Positions 1 through 7,256 of a stretch of DNA of 64,000 nt are shown one piece after another (the first letter of the stretch is position 1; every line of letters begins with the position of its first letter). The stretch covers positions 1 through 64,000 of the forward strand of contig NZ_JABBFV010000003.1 in the NCBI RefSeq assembly GCF_012927105.1, in the 5' to 3' direction. The notes under the pieces were generated by a model that did no database searches, was not told the origin of the DNA, and saw only the letters and a program-made list of their open reading frames with translations. The position numbers were made by a program, and so were the translations under genes. Origin of the DNA: Sphingobium psychrophilum (GTDB lineage Bacteria; Pseudomonadota; Alphaproteobacteria; Sphingomonadales; Sphingomonadaceae).

Positions 1-41
1 TCGATCAATTCTTTCCGCGTTGCCATGCTCATCTTCCTCAT
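1..41 (-). CDS. Possible transposase/integrase, N-terminal fragment cut by the window edge
   Basis: Reading leftward on the minus strand from an ATG at 41 (other ATGs at 32 and 26), the frame is open to the window edge. From 26 it gives Met-Ala-Thr-Arg-Lys-Glu-Leu-Ile. A GGGAGGGA-like ribosome binding site lies just upstream of 41 and a GAGG lies 9 bases upstream of 26. From memory, the start MATRKEL resembles the N-terminus of an integrase-core transposase family common in sphingomonads. That resemblance is the only basis for the name. Only about ten residues are visible, so the call is weak and any protein with this start would fit. Confidence 0.3.
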   Translation of the reverse strand, partial: MRKMSMATRKELI

Positions 42-54
42 CGTTCCCTCCCGA

Positions 55-87
55 CCGTTGCCGGGAGCATTCTAGATGAGGCAACGG
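55..87. repeat. Inverted repeat CCGTTGCC/GGCAACGG near the left edge
   Basis: CCGTTGCC at 55-62 is the exact reverse complement of GGCAACGG at 80-87, with 17 bases between. It lies between the truncated possible transposase and the stop of the exonuclease gene. It could be a terminator stem for the exonuclease gene (no T-run seen) or part of an insertion-sequence end. The sequence alone does not decide. Confidence 0.4.
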
Positions 88-91
88 CCTG

Positions 92-622
92 TCACTCAGG
101 AGCAAAAAGGGTGAGGCAATGCGGCGTGGGCGACAGGGTCGCAACGCCGCGCATATGTGCGATCAACGCCGACAGCCACAGCGCATCCCCGGCCGCGTGA
201 TGGCGCGTCGCCCCCTGCCCGTCGGCAAAGGCCATGGCGGCGGCGACCCGCCGCGCATCCGCACCCTGCTCATCGAACAGGGTCACGACATGCTGGATTT
301 TGAAGGGCGTCGGTGCCCCGGCCGCGGCGGCCAGCGTATCGAGCCAATATTGATCGATCAGGCTGTCGGCGACCACCCGGCACCCCTGCGTCGCGGCGGC
401 CAGTTCAGCGAGCACGACCGCCGCGGGCTGCCCCTCGCGCACGATCCGGTCGCGGGTCAGGCCATGCAGCGCCTCAGCCTCCGCGGTCCAGTCCCAGCCG
501 GACCAGTCGTCATGCGGCCGGATCAGCCAGCTGCGCGACCTGTCGCCATCGGCTATGCCCACTTCGATCGGGAAGGACCGGCCATGGCGCGGCAGACAGG
601 ACGCCTCGAAATCGATCGTCAT
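92..622 (-). CDS. DnaQ-like (DEDDh) 3'-5' exonuclease family protein
   Basis: Protein of about 176 residues of the RNase T/DNA polymerase III epsilon exonuclease fold. The start is placed at the ATG giving MTIDFEAS. This puts exonuclease motif I (Asp-Phe-Glu, the metal-binding D-x-E) at the N-terminus, as is usual. An upstream frame to 712 is open but lacks family features. HGLT follows in the first third, an acidic motif II region (VADSLIDQYWLD) lies mid-protein, and motif III (H-x4-D, RHHAAGDALW) lies near the C-terminus. The family removes nucleotides from single-stranded 3' ends using two metal ions. Whether the substrate here is DNA or RNA cannot be told. It stands alone, divergent from the corA-like gene. 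Confidence 0.75.
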   Translation of the reverse strand: MTIDFEASCLPRHGRSFPIEVGIADGDRSRSWLIRPHDDWSGWDWTAEAEALHGLTRDRIVREGQPAAVVLAELAAATQGCRVVADSLIDQYWLDTLAAAAGAPTPFKIQHVVTLFDEQGADARRVAAAMAFADGQGATRHHAAGDALWLSALIAHMRGVATLSPTPHCLTLFAPE

Positions 623-842
623 GATGTGCAAGGCACAACTCCAAAATTTCGCGCGGCCTGCCCCCTCCAAGCCGGTGCCGCGCGTTCTTCCATGCGCCCC
701 TTTCGGCCCCAACTATGTCATGCCAAAGTCAATCGCCACCCCCTTTGGCAAAAATCATATGCGGTGAAGCACGCGCGCGTCGAAACGCGGGACGTGCGCA
801 TTATCTTCTGCTAGGCGGCGGAAACCAAAGGGAAACACGCGC

Positions 843-1811
843 ATGACCGTTGTCGCCGCCTATCTCTATCGCAACGGCCAGCGGGTGCGCCCTGTGGCGA
901 TCGACGAGCGGGTCGATTGCGCGCCCGACAAGTCGGAATTTATCTGGATCGGCGTTGCCGAGCCGACCGAGGCGGAGATGGGGACGCTGGCCCGCACCCA
1001 CGGCTTGCATCCGCTGGCGGTGGAGGATGCGATCAAGGCGAATCAGCTGCCCAAGGTCGATATCTATGGCGACCAGCTGTTCGTCGTCGCGCGCACCGCC
1101 CATGTCGAGGGTGACGCCATCTGCTACGGCGAAACCGCCCTTTTCGTCGGCCCCAGCCATCTCATCAGCGTCCGCCACGGGTCGGCGCGCGCCCATCTGG
1201 CGCTGCGCGAAGAGTTGGAGGCGGTGCCGTCCCGCCTGGCCCAGGGGGTGGATTATGTGCTGCACGCCATCCTCGACTTCATCGTCGACGGCTATCTGCC
1301 GATCATCGAGGGGATCGAGGAGGAAGTGCTGGAAATGGAGCAGCAGATGATCGACCATTTCCTGCGCCGCGAGGATATCACCCGCATTTTCAGCCTGCGC
1401 CGCCAGCTCATCCGCTTCCAGCGCATCCTGCTGCCCATGCAGGAGGTCGCGACCAAATTCGTGAAGATGGACCTGCCCAGCATCGATCCCGAAGCCCGCC
1501 CCTATTTCAGCGACGTGCGCGACCATGTCCGCCGGGTGCAGACGATGGTCGACGATCTGCGCGAAATCCTGAACAGCGTGTTCGAATCGAGCAACCTATT
1601 GGAGCAGCAGCGCACCGGCGAGATTACCCGCCAGCTTGCCGCCTGGGCCGCAATCCTGGCCGTGCCGACCGCGATCGCGGGGATTTACGGCATGAATTTC
1701 GAATATATGCCCGAACTCAAGACGCGCTACGGCTATTTCGTGGTGCTGGGTGTGATCGGCGTGGTCTGTTCGCTGCTCTATGCGCGGTTCAAGAAGCTGA
1801 AGTGGCTGTAA
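843..1811 (+). CDS. corA: CorA-type magnesium/divalent cation transporter
   Basis: 322-residue inner-membrane channel of the CorA (2-TM-GxN) family. The large N-terminal cytoplasmic domain (about 1-255) contains the long acidic helical region. Two C-terminal membrane helices follow (about 262-282 and 296-313). The signature Tyr-Gly-Met-Asn sits at 282-285 at the end of the first helix, followed by an acidic loop (FEYMPEL) typical of the pore mouth. The C-terminus is basic (RFKKLKWL). The start ATG at 843 follows an AAAGGGAAA stretch. The gene is monocistronic. Its last 23 bases overlap the 3' end of the convergent lacI-type gene. The substrate is most likely Mg2+, but some CorA relatives prefer Zn2+ or Co2+. 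Confidence 0.88.
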   Translation: MTVVAAYLYRNGQRVRPVAIDERVDCAPDKSEFIWIGVAEPTEAEMGTLARTHGLHPLAVEDAIKANQLPKVDIYGDQLFVVARTAHVEGDAICYGETALFVGPSHLISVRHGSARAHLALREELEAVPSRLAQGVDYVLHAILDFIVDGYLPIIEGIEEEVLEMEQQMIDHFLRREDITRIFSLRRQLIRFQRILLPMQEVATKFVKMDLPSIDPEARPYFSDVRDHVRRVQTMVDDLREILNSVFESSNLLEQQRTGEITRQLAAWAAILAVPTAIAGIYGMNFEYMPELKTRYGYFVVLGVIGVVCSLLYARFKKLKWL

Positions 1812-2844
1812 CCGCTGCCACCGATTCGCGGATCACCAGTTCATGCGCCAGATAGTCGTTCACGCGTGCGGTGGCGTCCCCGCCCCGCGCCAGAGCGACG
1901 GCCAGGGTGGCGGCCTGCGCTGAAATCTGCTTGCCCGGATGCTTGACGGTCGTCAGCGACGGCCAGATTTTTACCGCGATCGGCGTGTCGTCAAACCCCG
2001 CCACGGACAGGTCGCGCGGCACATCCAGCCCGCGCCGATGCGCCAGTGAGACGATTGCGGCGGCCATGTCGTCATTGCTGGCAAAGATGGCAGTCGGTCG
2101 GTCGGACAGGTCCAGCAGCATCGCGCCAGCCGCCAGCCCCGATTCGAAACTCATGTCGCCGCTGACGATCAGGTCGGGCCGGATGGGCAGCCCCGCATCG
2201 CGCAGCGCCGCCTGATAGCCCTCGCACCGGGTCCGGTGGATAAGGTGGCCGGTGCCGCCGCGGATGAATCCGATGTCCCGATGCCCCAAGCCGATCAGAT
2301 AGGCGGTCATGTCCCGCGCCGCGCCAAAATCGTCGATCCGCACGCAATGATCGCCCGGCAGGTCGTCGCCTGGCGACATCGCCACGACCGGCACCGGGAA
2401 ATCGGTGGTCAGGCCATGGCGGTTGGCGACTTCGCAATAGGGCGGGACGATCAAGATCGCATGCGCGCCATTTTCCACCAGCCCCTGCATCTGCTGCGCG
2501 ATTTCTTTCGGGTCGCCGCTTTCCAGCGGGCGCAGCAATAATTGCGCGCCCAGCCGACTGGTCGCGTCCAGCGCCCCCACCAGGATAGAGCTGAGAAAGG
2601 CGTTTTCGATATTGCGATAGAGCAGCCCGATCCGCGTCGCGCTGGCGCTGGCGAGCGAGCGTGCCGCCATATTGGGGACGTAGTTGAGGGCGCGCACGGC
2701 CGTCATAACCGCCTCGCGCGTGCTGTCACGCACCCGCGGACTGTTGTTGAGGACATTCGACACGGTCATGGCCGATACGCCGGCCCGCTCCGCCACGGTC
2801 TGGATAGTGATGGCCTGGCTGGCGCGGCGACCCGAACGGGCCAT
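1789..2844 (-). CDS. LacI-family transcriptional repressor of the adjacent glycan locus
   Basis: About 351 residues. The start is set at 2844 because AAGGAG sits 8 bases upstream; an in-frame extension to 2946 is possible but has no site. The N-terminal LacI helix-turn-helix is clear (ITIQTVAERAGVSAMTVSNVL), with the hinge helix region after it (NMAARSLAS). A periplasmic-binding-protein-like sugar-sensing domain fills the rest, including FASNDDMA and SVAGFDD, which are typical of the family. It is divergent from the TonB receptor operon. Operator-like palindromes occur near both promoters, so it probably represses both that operon and itself until a sugar released from the glycan binds. The effector is unknown. 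Its 3' end overlaps corA by 23 bases. Confidence 0.88.
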   Translation of the reverse strand: MARSGRRASQAITIQTVAERAGVSAMTVSNVLNNSPRVRDSTREAVMTAVRALNYVPNMAARSLASASATRIGLLYRNIENAFLSSILVGALDATSRLGAQLLLRPLESGDPKEIAQQMQGLVENGAHAILIVPPYCEVANRHGLTTDFPVPVVAMSPGDDLPGDHCVRIDDFGAARDMTAYLIGLGHRDIGFIRGGTGHLIHRTRCEGYQAALRDAGLPIRPDLIVSGDMSFESGLAAGAMLLDLSDRPTAIFASNDDMAAAIVSLAHRRGLDVPRDLSVAGFDDTPIAVKIWPSLTTVKHPGKQISAQAATLAVALARGGDATARVNDYLAHELVIRESVAAVTATSAS

Positions 2845-2893
2845 GCGAAAACTCCTTGCGAACGGACGGACACGGTTGCGCCGCAGCCGCATG

Positions 2894-2905
2894 TTTAACG
2901 CTATA
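2894..2905. promoter_or_regulatory. Operator-like site TTTAACGCTATA, lacI side
   Basis: This half-palindromic sequence around a central A-C/G-C-T core matches the two sites at 2971 and 3017. It lies 50 bases upstream of the lacI-type start. On the minus strand it overlaps a possible promoter (TTGCAA, 17 bases, TTAAAC), which would make the repressor autoregulated. The assignment to this LacI protein is inferred from position and repetition. Confidence 0.5.
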
Positions 2906-2970
2906 TTCCGGGCGGTTGCAAATGCCTCTACGATGCCCTGTGACACAAAATCCGCATCAGCGCCAAAAAA

Positions 2971-2982
2971 TGTAGCGCTAAA
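2971..2982. promoter_or_regulatory. Operator-like site TGTAGCGCTAAA, central
   Basis: The core TAGCGCTA is a perfect 8-bp palindrome of the type bound by LacI-family proteins with the usual central C-G step. Its centre is 46 bp from the centre of the site at 3017 and 77 bp from that at 2894. It lies just upstream of the -35 element of the receptor promoter. Confidence 0.55.
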
Positions 2983-2991
2983 ATTTCTATA

Positions 2992-3028
2992 TTGACTTCG
3001 CCGCCGCCGAGGAAGATTTAACGCTACA
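2992..3028 (+). promoter_or_regulatory. Promoter of the glycan operon with an overlapping operator
   Basis: TTGACT at 2992-2997 is followed by a 17-base spacer and GATTTA at 3015-3020, a good sigma70-type pair. The third operator-like sequence, TTTAACGCTACA at 3017-3028, overlaps the -10 element. This is the classical position for repression by steric exclusion. The receptor start codon lies about 75 bases downstream. Confidence 0.5.
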
Positions 3029-3104
3029 ACCGAGCGGCCAACCGCTGGTGAGATTAACTTTGTACGACCGCGCGCCGATACAGGTGCCGGACAGGGGAGG
3101 ATAT

Positions 3105-5483
3105 ATGCGCTTTTCCAAGACCATGATGATGCGCCGCGCCGCGGTGTCTGCTTTCAGCCTGGGCGTCGCCCTGGTCCCTGCCGCCGCGATGGCGCAGGAC
3201 GCCGCGCCGCAATCGCCGCCGATGGACGGCTCCGACATCGTGGTGACCGCGCAAAAGCGCGCCGAGCGTTTGCAGGACGTGCCGCTGGCCGTGACCGCCG
3301 TGGGCGCCGACACGCTGGCCAATCGCCAGATCAACGACAGCAACTCGCTGGTCCAGGCCGTGCCGTCGCTGACCTTCCAGCAGGGCGCCACCCCGACCAA
3401 CAGCAGCTTCCGCATCCGCGGCATCGGCACCGCCCTGTTCGGCCAGGGTGTCGAATCCTCCGTTTCGACCGTGGTCGACGGCGTCGTCGCCGTCCGCCAG
3501 ACCCAGGGCTTCACCGACCTGGCCGACATCGAGCGGGTCGAAGTGCTGCGCGGGCCGCAGGGTACATTGTTCGGCAAGAATGCGACCGCCGGCGTCATCA
3601 GCGTCACCACCGCCCGCCCGTCGCGCGATTTCGAAGGCCGCGCCGAAGCGACGATCGCCGAAAATGGCGAATATCGCGCCCGCGGCACCGTGTCCGGCCC
3701 GATCAGCGACACGCTGCGCGCCCGCGTCACCGGCTTTTACAACGATGTGCGCGGCGTCGCCCGCAACATCGCCACCGACAGCTGGGACAATGGCTCCAAA
3801 AGCTGGGGCGTGCGCGGCAAGCTGGAATGGGATGCGACCGAGAATCTGAACCTGCTGTTCGCGGCGGAATATCGCAAGACCGATGCGGATTGCTGCGCAT
3901 CGACCTGGATCGCGATCACCAACCCCAATCTGCAAACGCTCGTCGGCCCGATCGACGCCACCCGGAACAACCGGACGCTGAATGACGAGACGGTCACCCG
4001 GTCCAACAGCGATCAGCAAACCTATTCCTTGCAGGCCGACTGGGATCTGGGCGCTGCGACCATCACGTCCATTTCCGCTTATCAGAAATATCATCTGGAC
4101 GTGAACCAGCCGATCGAGCGCATCAACAGCGATGTGCCTTTGTTCGTCGGCGCGGGCGCCACTTACGCCTATTTCAGCCAGAACCATGGCATTGTGGACC
4201 TGTCCGCCTTCAGCCAGGAACTGCGCATCGCCAACAACGGCAATAGCGATCTGAATTATGTCGCCGGCGTCTTCTACATGCATTCGGACATCGAACGGCC
4301 GTTCGATCGCCGCCGCGCCCGCTGCACCGCCGGCACCTTCGGCGAAGCCTGCGCGCCCGCCAACATCGTGTGGCAGTCGGCCAGCAGCGACGTCCGCCTG
4401 AAGCAGGAGAGCATCGCCGCCTTCGGCCAATTCGACTATCGCATTACCGGCGGCCTGAAGCTGATCGGCGGTCTGCGCGTCCAGCATGAAAAGGGCACCA
4501 ACAGCGGCACTCGCACCGCGCCTATCGTGGTGGGCGATGTGATCTTCCCCGGCAATGCATCGACCAGCGGTTCGATCAGCGCCAGCGACACCGCCGTCAC
4601 TGGCAAGGCGGGCCTGCAATATGAATTCAGCCGCAATGCGCAACTTTATGGCAGCTATACCCGCGGCTATAAGGGGTTGGGCTATGACATGGAAATCTCC
4701 ACCAACCTGGCCGATCAGACCGTGCTGGAGCCTGAACATGTCAACGCCTATGAAATCGGCTTCAAGGGTCGCACCGCCGATGGCGTATTGAGCTTCAGCA
4801 CCGCGCTCTTCCTGGCCGATTATACCAATTTGCAGGTGCAGGCTAACCGGTCCGACCTTTCGTCGGGCGTGGTCCAGTTCGTGTCCACCAATGCCGGCAA
4901 GTCGCGCACCAAGGGCTTCGAGGTCGAGGCGACCGTGCGTCCCGACGATCATTTCAGCCTGACTGGCGCGGTCACCTATTCGGATGCGACGATCGACATC
5001 GACGGCCTGAACTGCCCACAGCAGATCGCCGCCACCGCGCCGATCATGTCGGGTACGCCGATCAATGTCTGCTACCGCACGGCGGCGGGCGTCACCCCGA
5101 CGCAGAATCTGCGCGGCGCCACCCTGCCGGTCAGCCCGAAATGGAAGATCAGCATCGCCCCCCGCTATGAGGCGCAGATCCCGGGCACCGACTATGCCGG
5201 TTTCGCGCAGGTGGGCGTCAACTTCCAGAGCGCGATGAATTTCTCGGTCGAGCAGGACCCGCTGCTGGAACAACCCGCCTACACGCTGGTCGACGCCAGT
5301 ATCGGCGTGAAGCAGATTGACGGCCGTTACAGCCTGACCCTGTTCGTCAAGAATCTGTTCGACGAAAATTATCTGACCAGCATCGGCCACACGTCCTTCC
5401 TGGGCGGCAATTACGATCTGGTCGGCACTTTCAACAAGGATGCGGATCGCTATTTCGGCGCTACGCTGGGCGTGAAGTTCTGA
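3105..5483 (+). CDS. TonB-dependent outer-membrane receptor, probable glycan importer
   Basis: 792 residues from the ATG at 3105, preceded by AGGGGAGG. A signal peptide ends near AAAMAQDA. The plug domain follows, with a TonB-box-like stretch (DIVVTAQKR) and the plug motifs VEVLRGPQGTLFGKNATAGVI. A 22-strand beta-barrel follows and ends in the typical aromatic C-terminus (GATLGVKF). The layout is that of the large sphingomonad TonB receptor group that imports many kinds of nutrients. It is the first gene of an operon with GH3 hydrolases, a sulfatase and an MFS carrier and is controlled by a LacI repressor. A sulfated oligosaccharide or glycoside is therefore a better guess for the substrate than iron. 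Confidence 0.88.
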   Translation: MRFSKTMMMRRAAVSAFSLGVALVPAAAMAQDAAPQSPPMDGSDIVVTAQKRAERLQDVPLAVTAVGADTLANRQINDSNSLVQAVPSLTFQQGATPTNSSFRIRGIGTALFGQGVESSVSTVVDGVVAVRQTQGFTDLADIERVEVLRGPQGTLFGKNATAGVISVTTARPSRDFEGRAEATIAENGEYRARGTVSGPISDTLRARVTGFYNDVRGVARNIATDSWDNGSKSWGVRGKLEWDATENLNLLFAAEYRKTDADCCASTWIAITNPNLQTLVGPIDATRNNRTLNDETVTRSNSDQQTYSLQADWDLGAATITSISAYQKYHLDVNQPIERINSDVPLFVGAGATYAYFSQNHGIVDLSAFSQELRIANNGNSDLNYVAGVFYMHSDIERPFDRRRARCTAGTFGEACAPANIVWQSASSDVRLKQESIAAFGQFDYRITGGLKLIGGLRVQHEKGTNSGTRTAPIVVGDVIFPGNASTSGSISASDTAVTGKAGLQYEFSRNAQLYGSYTRGYKGLGYDMEISTNLADQTVLEPEHVNAYEIGFKGRTADGVLSFSTALFLADYTNLQVQANRSDLSSGVVQFVSTNAGKSRTKGFEVEATVRPDDHFSLTGAVTYSDATIDIDGLNCPQQIAATAPIMSGTPINVCYRTAAGVTPTQNLRGATLPVSPKWKISIAPRYEAQIPGTDYAGFAQVGVNFQSAMNFSVEQDPLLEQPAYTLVDASIGVKQIDGRYSLTLFVKNLFDENYLTSIGHTSFLGGNYDLVGTFNKDADRYFGATLGVKF

Positions 5484-5546
5484 TCCTTTCGGGCGCGGCG
5501 GTTCTGGTCGCCGCGTCTGCTACGACGACGCCTTCAGCGATCCGAA

Positions 5547-7256
5547 ATGAGCAACGTCATTCCTAATCCGACTTCTCCGCTTTCACCCAGCGCCGGTCCT
5601 CCCGCCCTCTCCCGCGAGGACATGGCCTGGGTGGAAAACACCCGCGACGCGATGAGCGTCGAGGCGCAGATCGCGCAACTGTTCGTCCTGTCAGCGCGCC
5701 ATGACAGCGCAGAAGAGAATGAAGGGCTGCTGGCCCATGCGCCTGGCGGCATCCATCGTTTCCCGACTCATGATCTGGACGCGGCTTGGGCTGCGACCCG
5801 TCATGCGATCGAACGGTCAGACGTCCCGCTGATCCTGTCCGGCGATATCGAGGGCGGCACCGTCAGCTATCCCTTCACCACCGCCATCCCCAACCAGATG
5901 GGCATCGCGGCGTGCGACGACCTGGACCTGAGCGCCGATCTGGCGGCCATCGTCGGGCGCGAAAGCCGGGCGCTGGGCTATAACTGGTCCTTCACCCCCG
6001 TCGTCGATATCAATCGCGCCTTTCGCAATGCGGTGGTCGGCACCCGCTCCTATGGGTCCGACCCCGACCGCATCCTGGCCCAGGCGCGCGCCTATGTCCG
6101 CGCGTTGCAGGCGCAGGGCGTGGCCGCTTGCGCCAAGCATTGGCCGGGCGACGGGATGGACGATCGCGACCAGCATCTCGTCACCAGCGTCAACGACATG
6201 GACATGGCCGAGTGGCGGGCGACCTTTGGCCGCATCTTCGGCACATTGGTCGATGATGGCGTGATGACGATCATGTCGGCGCATATTGCGCTTCCCGCCT
6301 ATATCCGCGAAAAACTGCCGCAGTCCGGTGCGCAGGCATTCGCGCCCGCCTCCGTCTCCCGCCTGCTCAACGAAGAGTTGCTACGCGGCGAGCTGGGCTT
6401 TCAGGGGCTGATCGTGTCCGACGCCACCGTCATGGGCGGCCTCACCAGTTGGATGGACCGCGCCGAGGCGGTGCCAGCGGTGATCGAAAATGGCTGCGAC
6501 GTCTTCCTGTTCAGCCGCGACCCGGCCGAAGATATGGCGTTGATGCTTAAAGGCCTGCGCGAAGGCCGGCTGTCCGAGCGCCGCCTGAACGAAGCCGTCA
6601 CCCGTTTCCTGTCGCTGAAGGCGAAGCTGGGGTTGCACCGCATGACACTGGACGAGCGCATCGCCCCGCTGGACCGGGTGCGCGACGGGTTGCGCCAGCC
6701 CGACCATCTTGAAACCGCAACACGCGCCGCCGCGGGCAGCCTGACCCTGGTCAAGGATCGCGCCGCCCTGCTGCCGATCGATCCGCAACAGCATCGCCGC
6801 GTCGTCGTCATCTCGGACGAGGGCACGAGTTTCTTTTCCGGCGCGCCCGACCGCGACTTCACGCCATTGCGCAGCGCACTGGAGGGCCGGGGTTTCCACG
6901 TCCGCAGCTTCGATGCCGACGCCATGCCGACGCCGGACGACACCGACCTCATCCTCTATCTGATCGGGCAGGAAGCGACGCCTTCGCTCAGCCATATCTT
7001 CCTCGATTTCACCAAGCTGCATGCCGGGCCGCGCAACGCGATGATCCAGTTCAACAGGGAAATCCCGACCCTGCTCGTCTCCTTCGGCCAGCCCTATTAT
7101 CTGTATGACGCGCCGAATTTCGCGACCTATATCAACGCCTATGCCTCCCTGCCCGCCGTGCAGGCGGCACTGGTGGAGCGGCTGGTCGGCGATGCGCCCT
7201 TTACCGGGGTCAGCCCGGTCGACGCCTTTTGCGGGAAGGAGCAATTGACATGGTAA
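5547..7256 (+). CDS. Glycoside hydrolase family 3, N-acetylhexosaminidase (NagZ-like) type, cytoplasmic
   Basis: 569 residues with no signal peptide, so probably cytoplasmic. The GH3 TIM barrel covers about 35-360. The motif KHWPGDGMDDRDQH at about 197-210 is a variant of the NagZ-type loop that supplies the catalytic His (here His210). The nucleophile Asp lies in GLIVSDATVMGG at about 292. A C-terminal alpha/beta domain follows. NagZ-type GH3 enzymes remove beta-N-acetylhexosamine residues, but some relatives act on other beta-glycosides or as phosphorylases. It lies between the receptor and a second, exported GH3 gene. Its stop overlaps the next start by 7 bases, so translation is probably coupled. 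Substrate is inferred from context only. Confidence 0.82.
   Translation: MSNVIPNPTSPLSPSAGPPALSREDMAWVENTRDAMSVEAQIAQLFVLSARHDSAEENEGLLAHAPGGIHRFPTHDLDAAWAATRHAIERSDVPLILSGDIEGGTVSYPFTTAIPNQMGIAACDDLDLSADLAAIVGRESRALGYNWSFTPVVDINRAFRNAVVGTRSYGSDPDRILAQARAYVRALQAQGVAACAKHWPGDGMDDRDQHLVTSVNDMDMAEWRATFGRIFGTLVDDGVMTIMSAHIALPAYIREKLPQSGAQAFAPASVSRLLNEELLRGELGFQGLIVSDATVMGGLTSWMDRAEAVPAVIENGCDVFLFSRDPAEDMALMLKGLREGRLSERRLNEAVTRFLSLKAKLGLHRMTLDERIAPLDRVRDGLRQPDHLETATRAAAGSLTLVKDRAALLPIDPQQHRRVVVISDEGTSFFSGAPDRDFTPLRSALEGRGFHVRSFDADAMPTPDDTDLILYLIGQEATPSLSHIFLDFTKLHAGPRNAMIQFNREIPTLLVSFGQPYYLYDAPNFATYINAYASLPAVQAALVERLVGDAPFTGVSPVDAFCGKEQLTW

Noticed and set aside
3054-5390. A 778-codon open frame on the minus strand across the TonB receptor gene
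   Set aside because: It is fully antisense to a clear receptor gene. Its protein is low in family signal and the frame is a by-product of GC-rich codon use.
3105-5483. TonB receptor of the left locus as a siderophore receptor
   Set aside because: No Fur-like site and no iron genes nearby. The plug lacks the siderophore-type motifs seen in the 61010 receptor, and the operon is sugar related.
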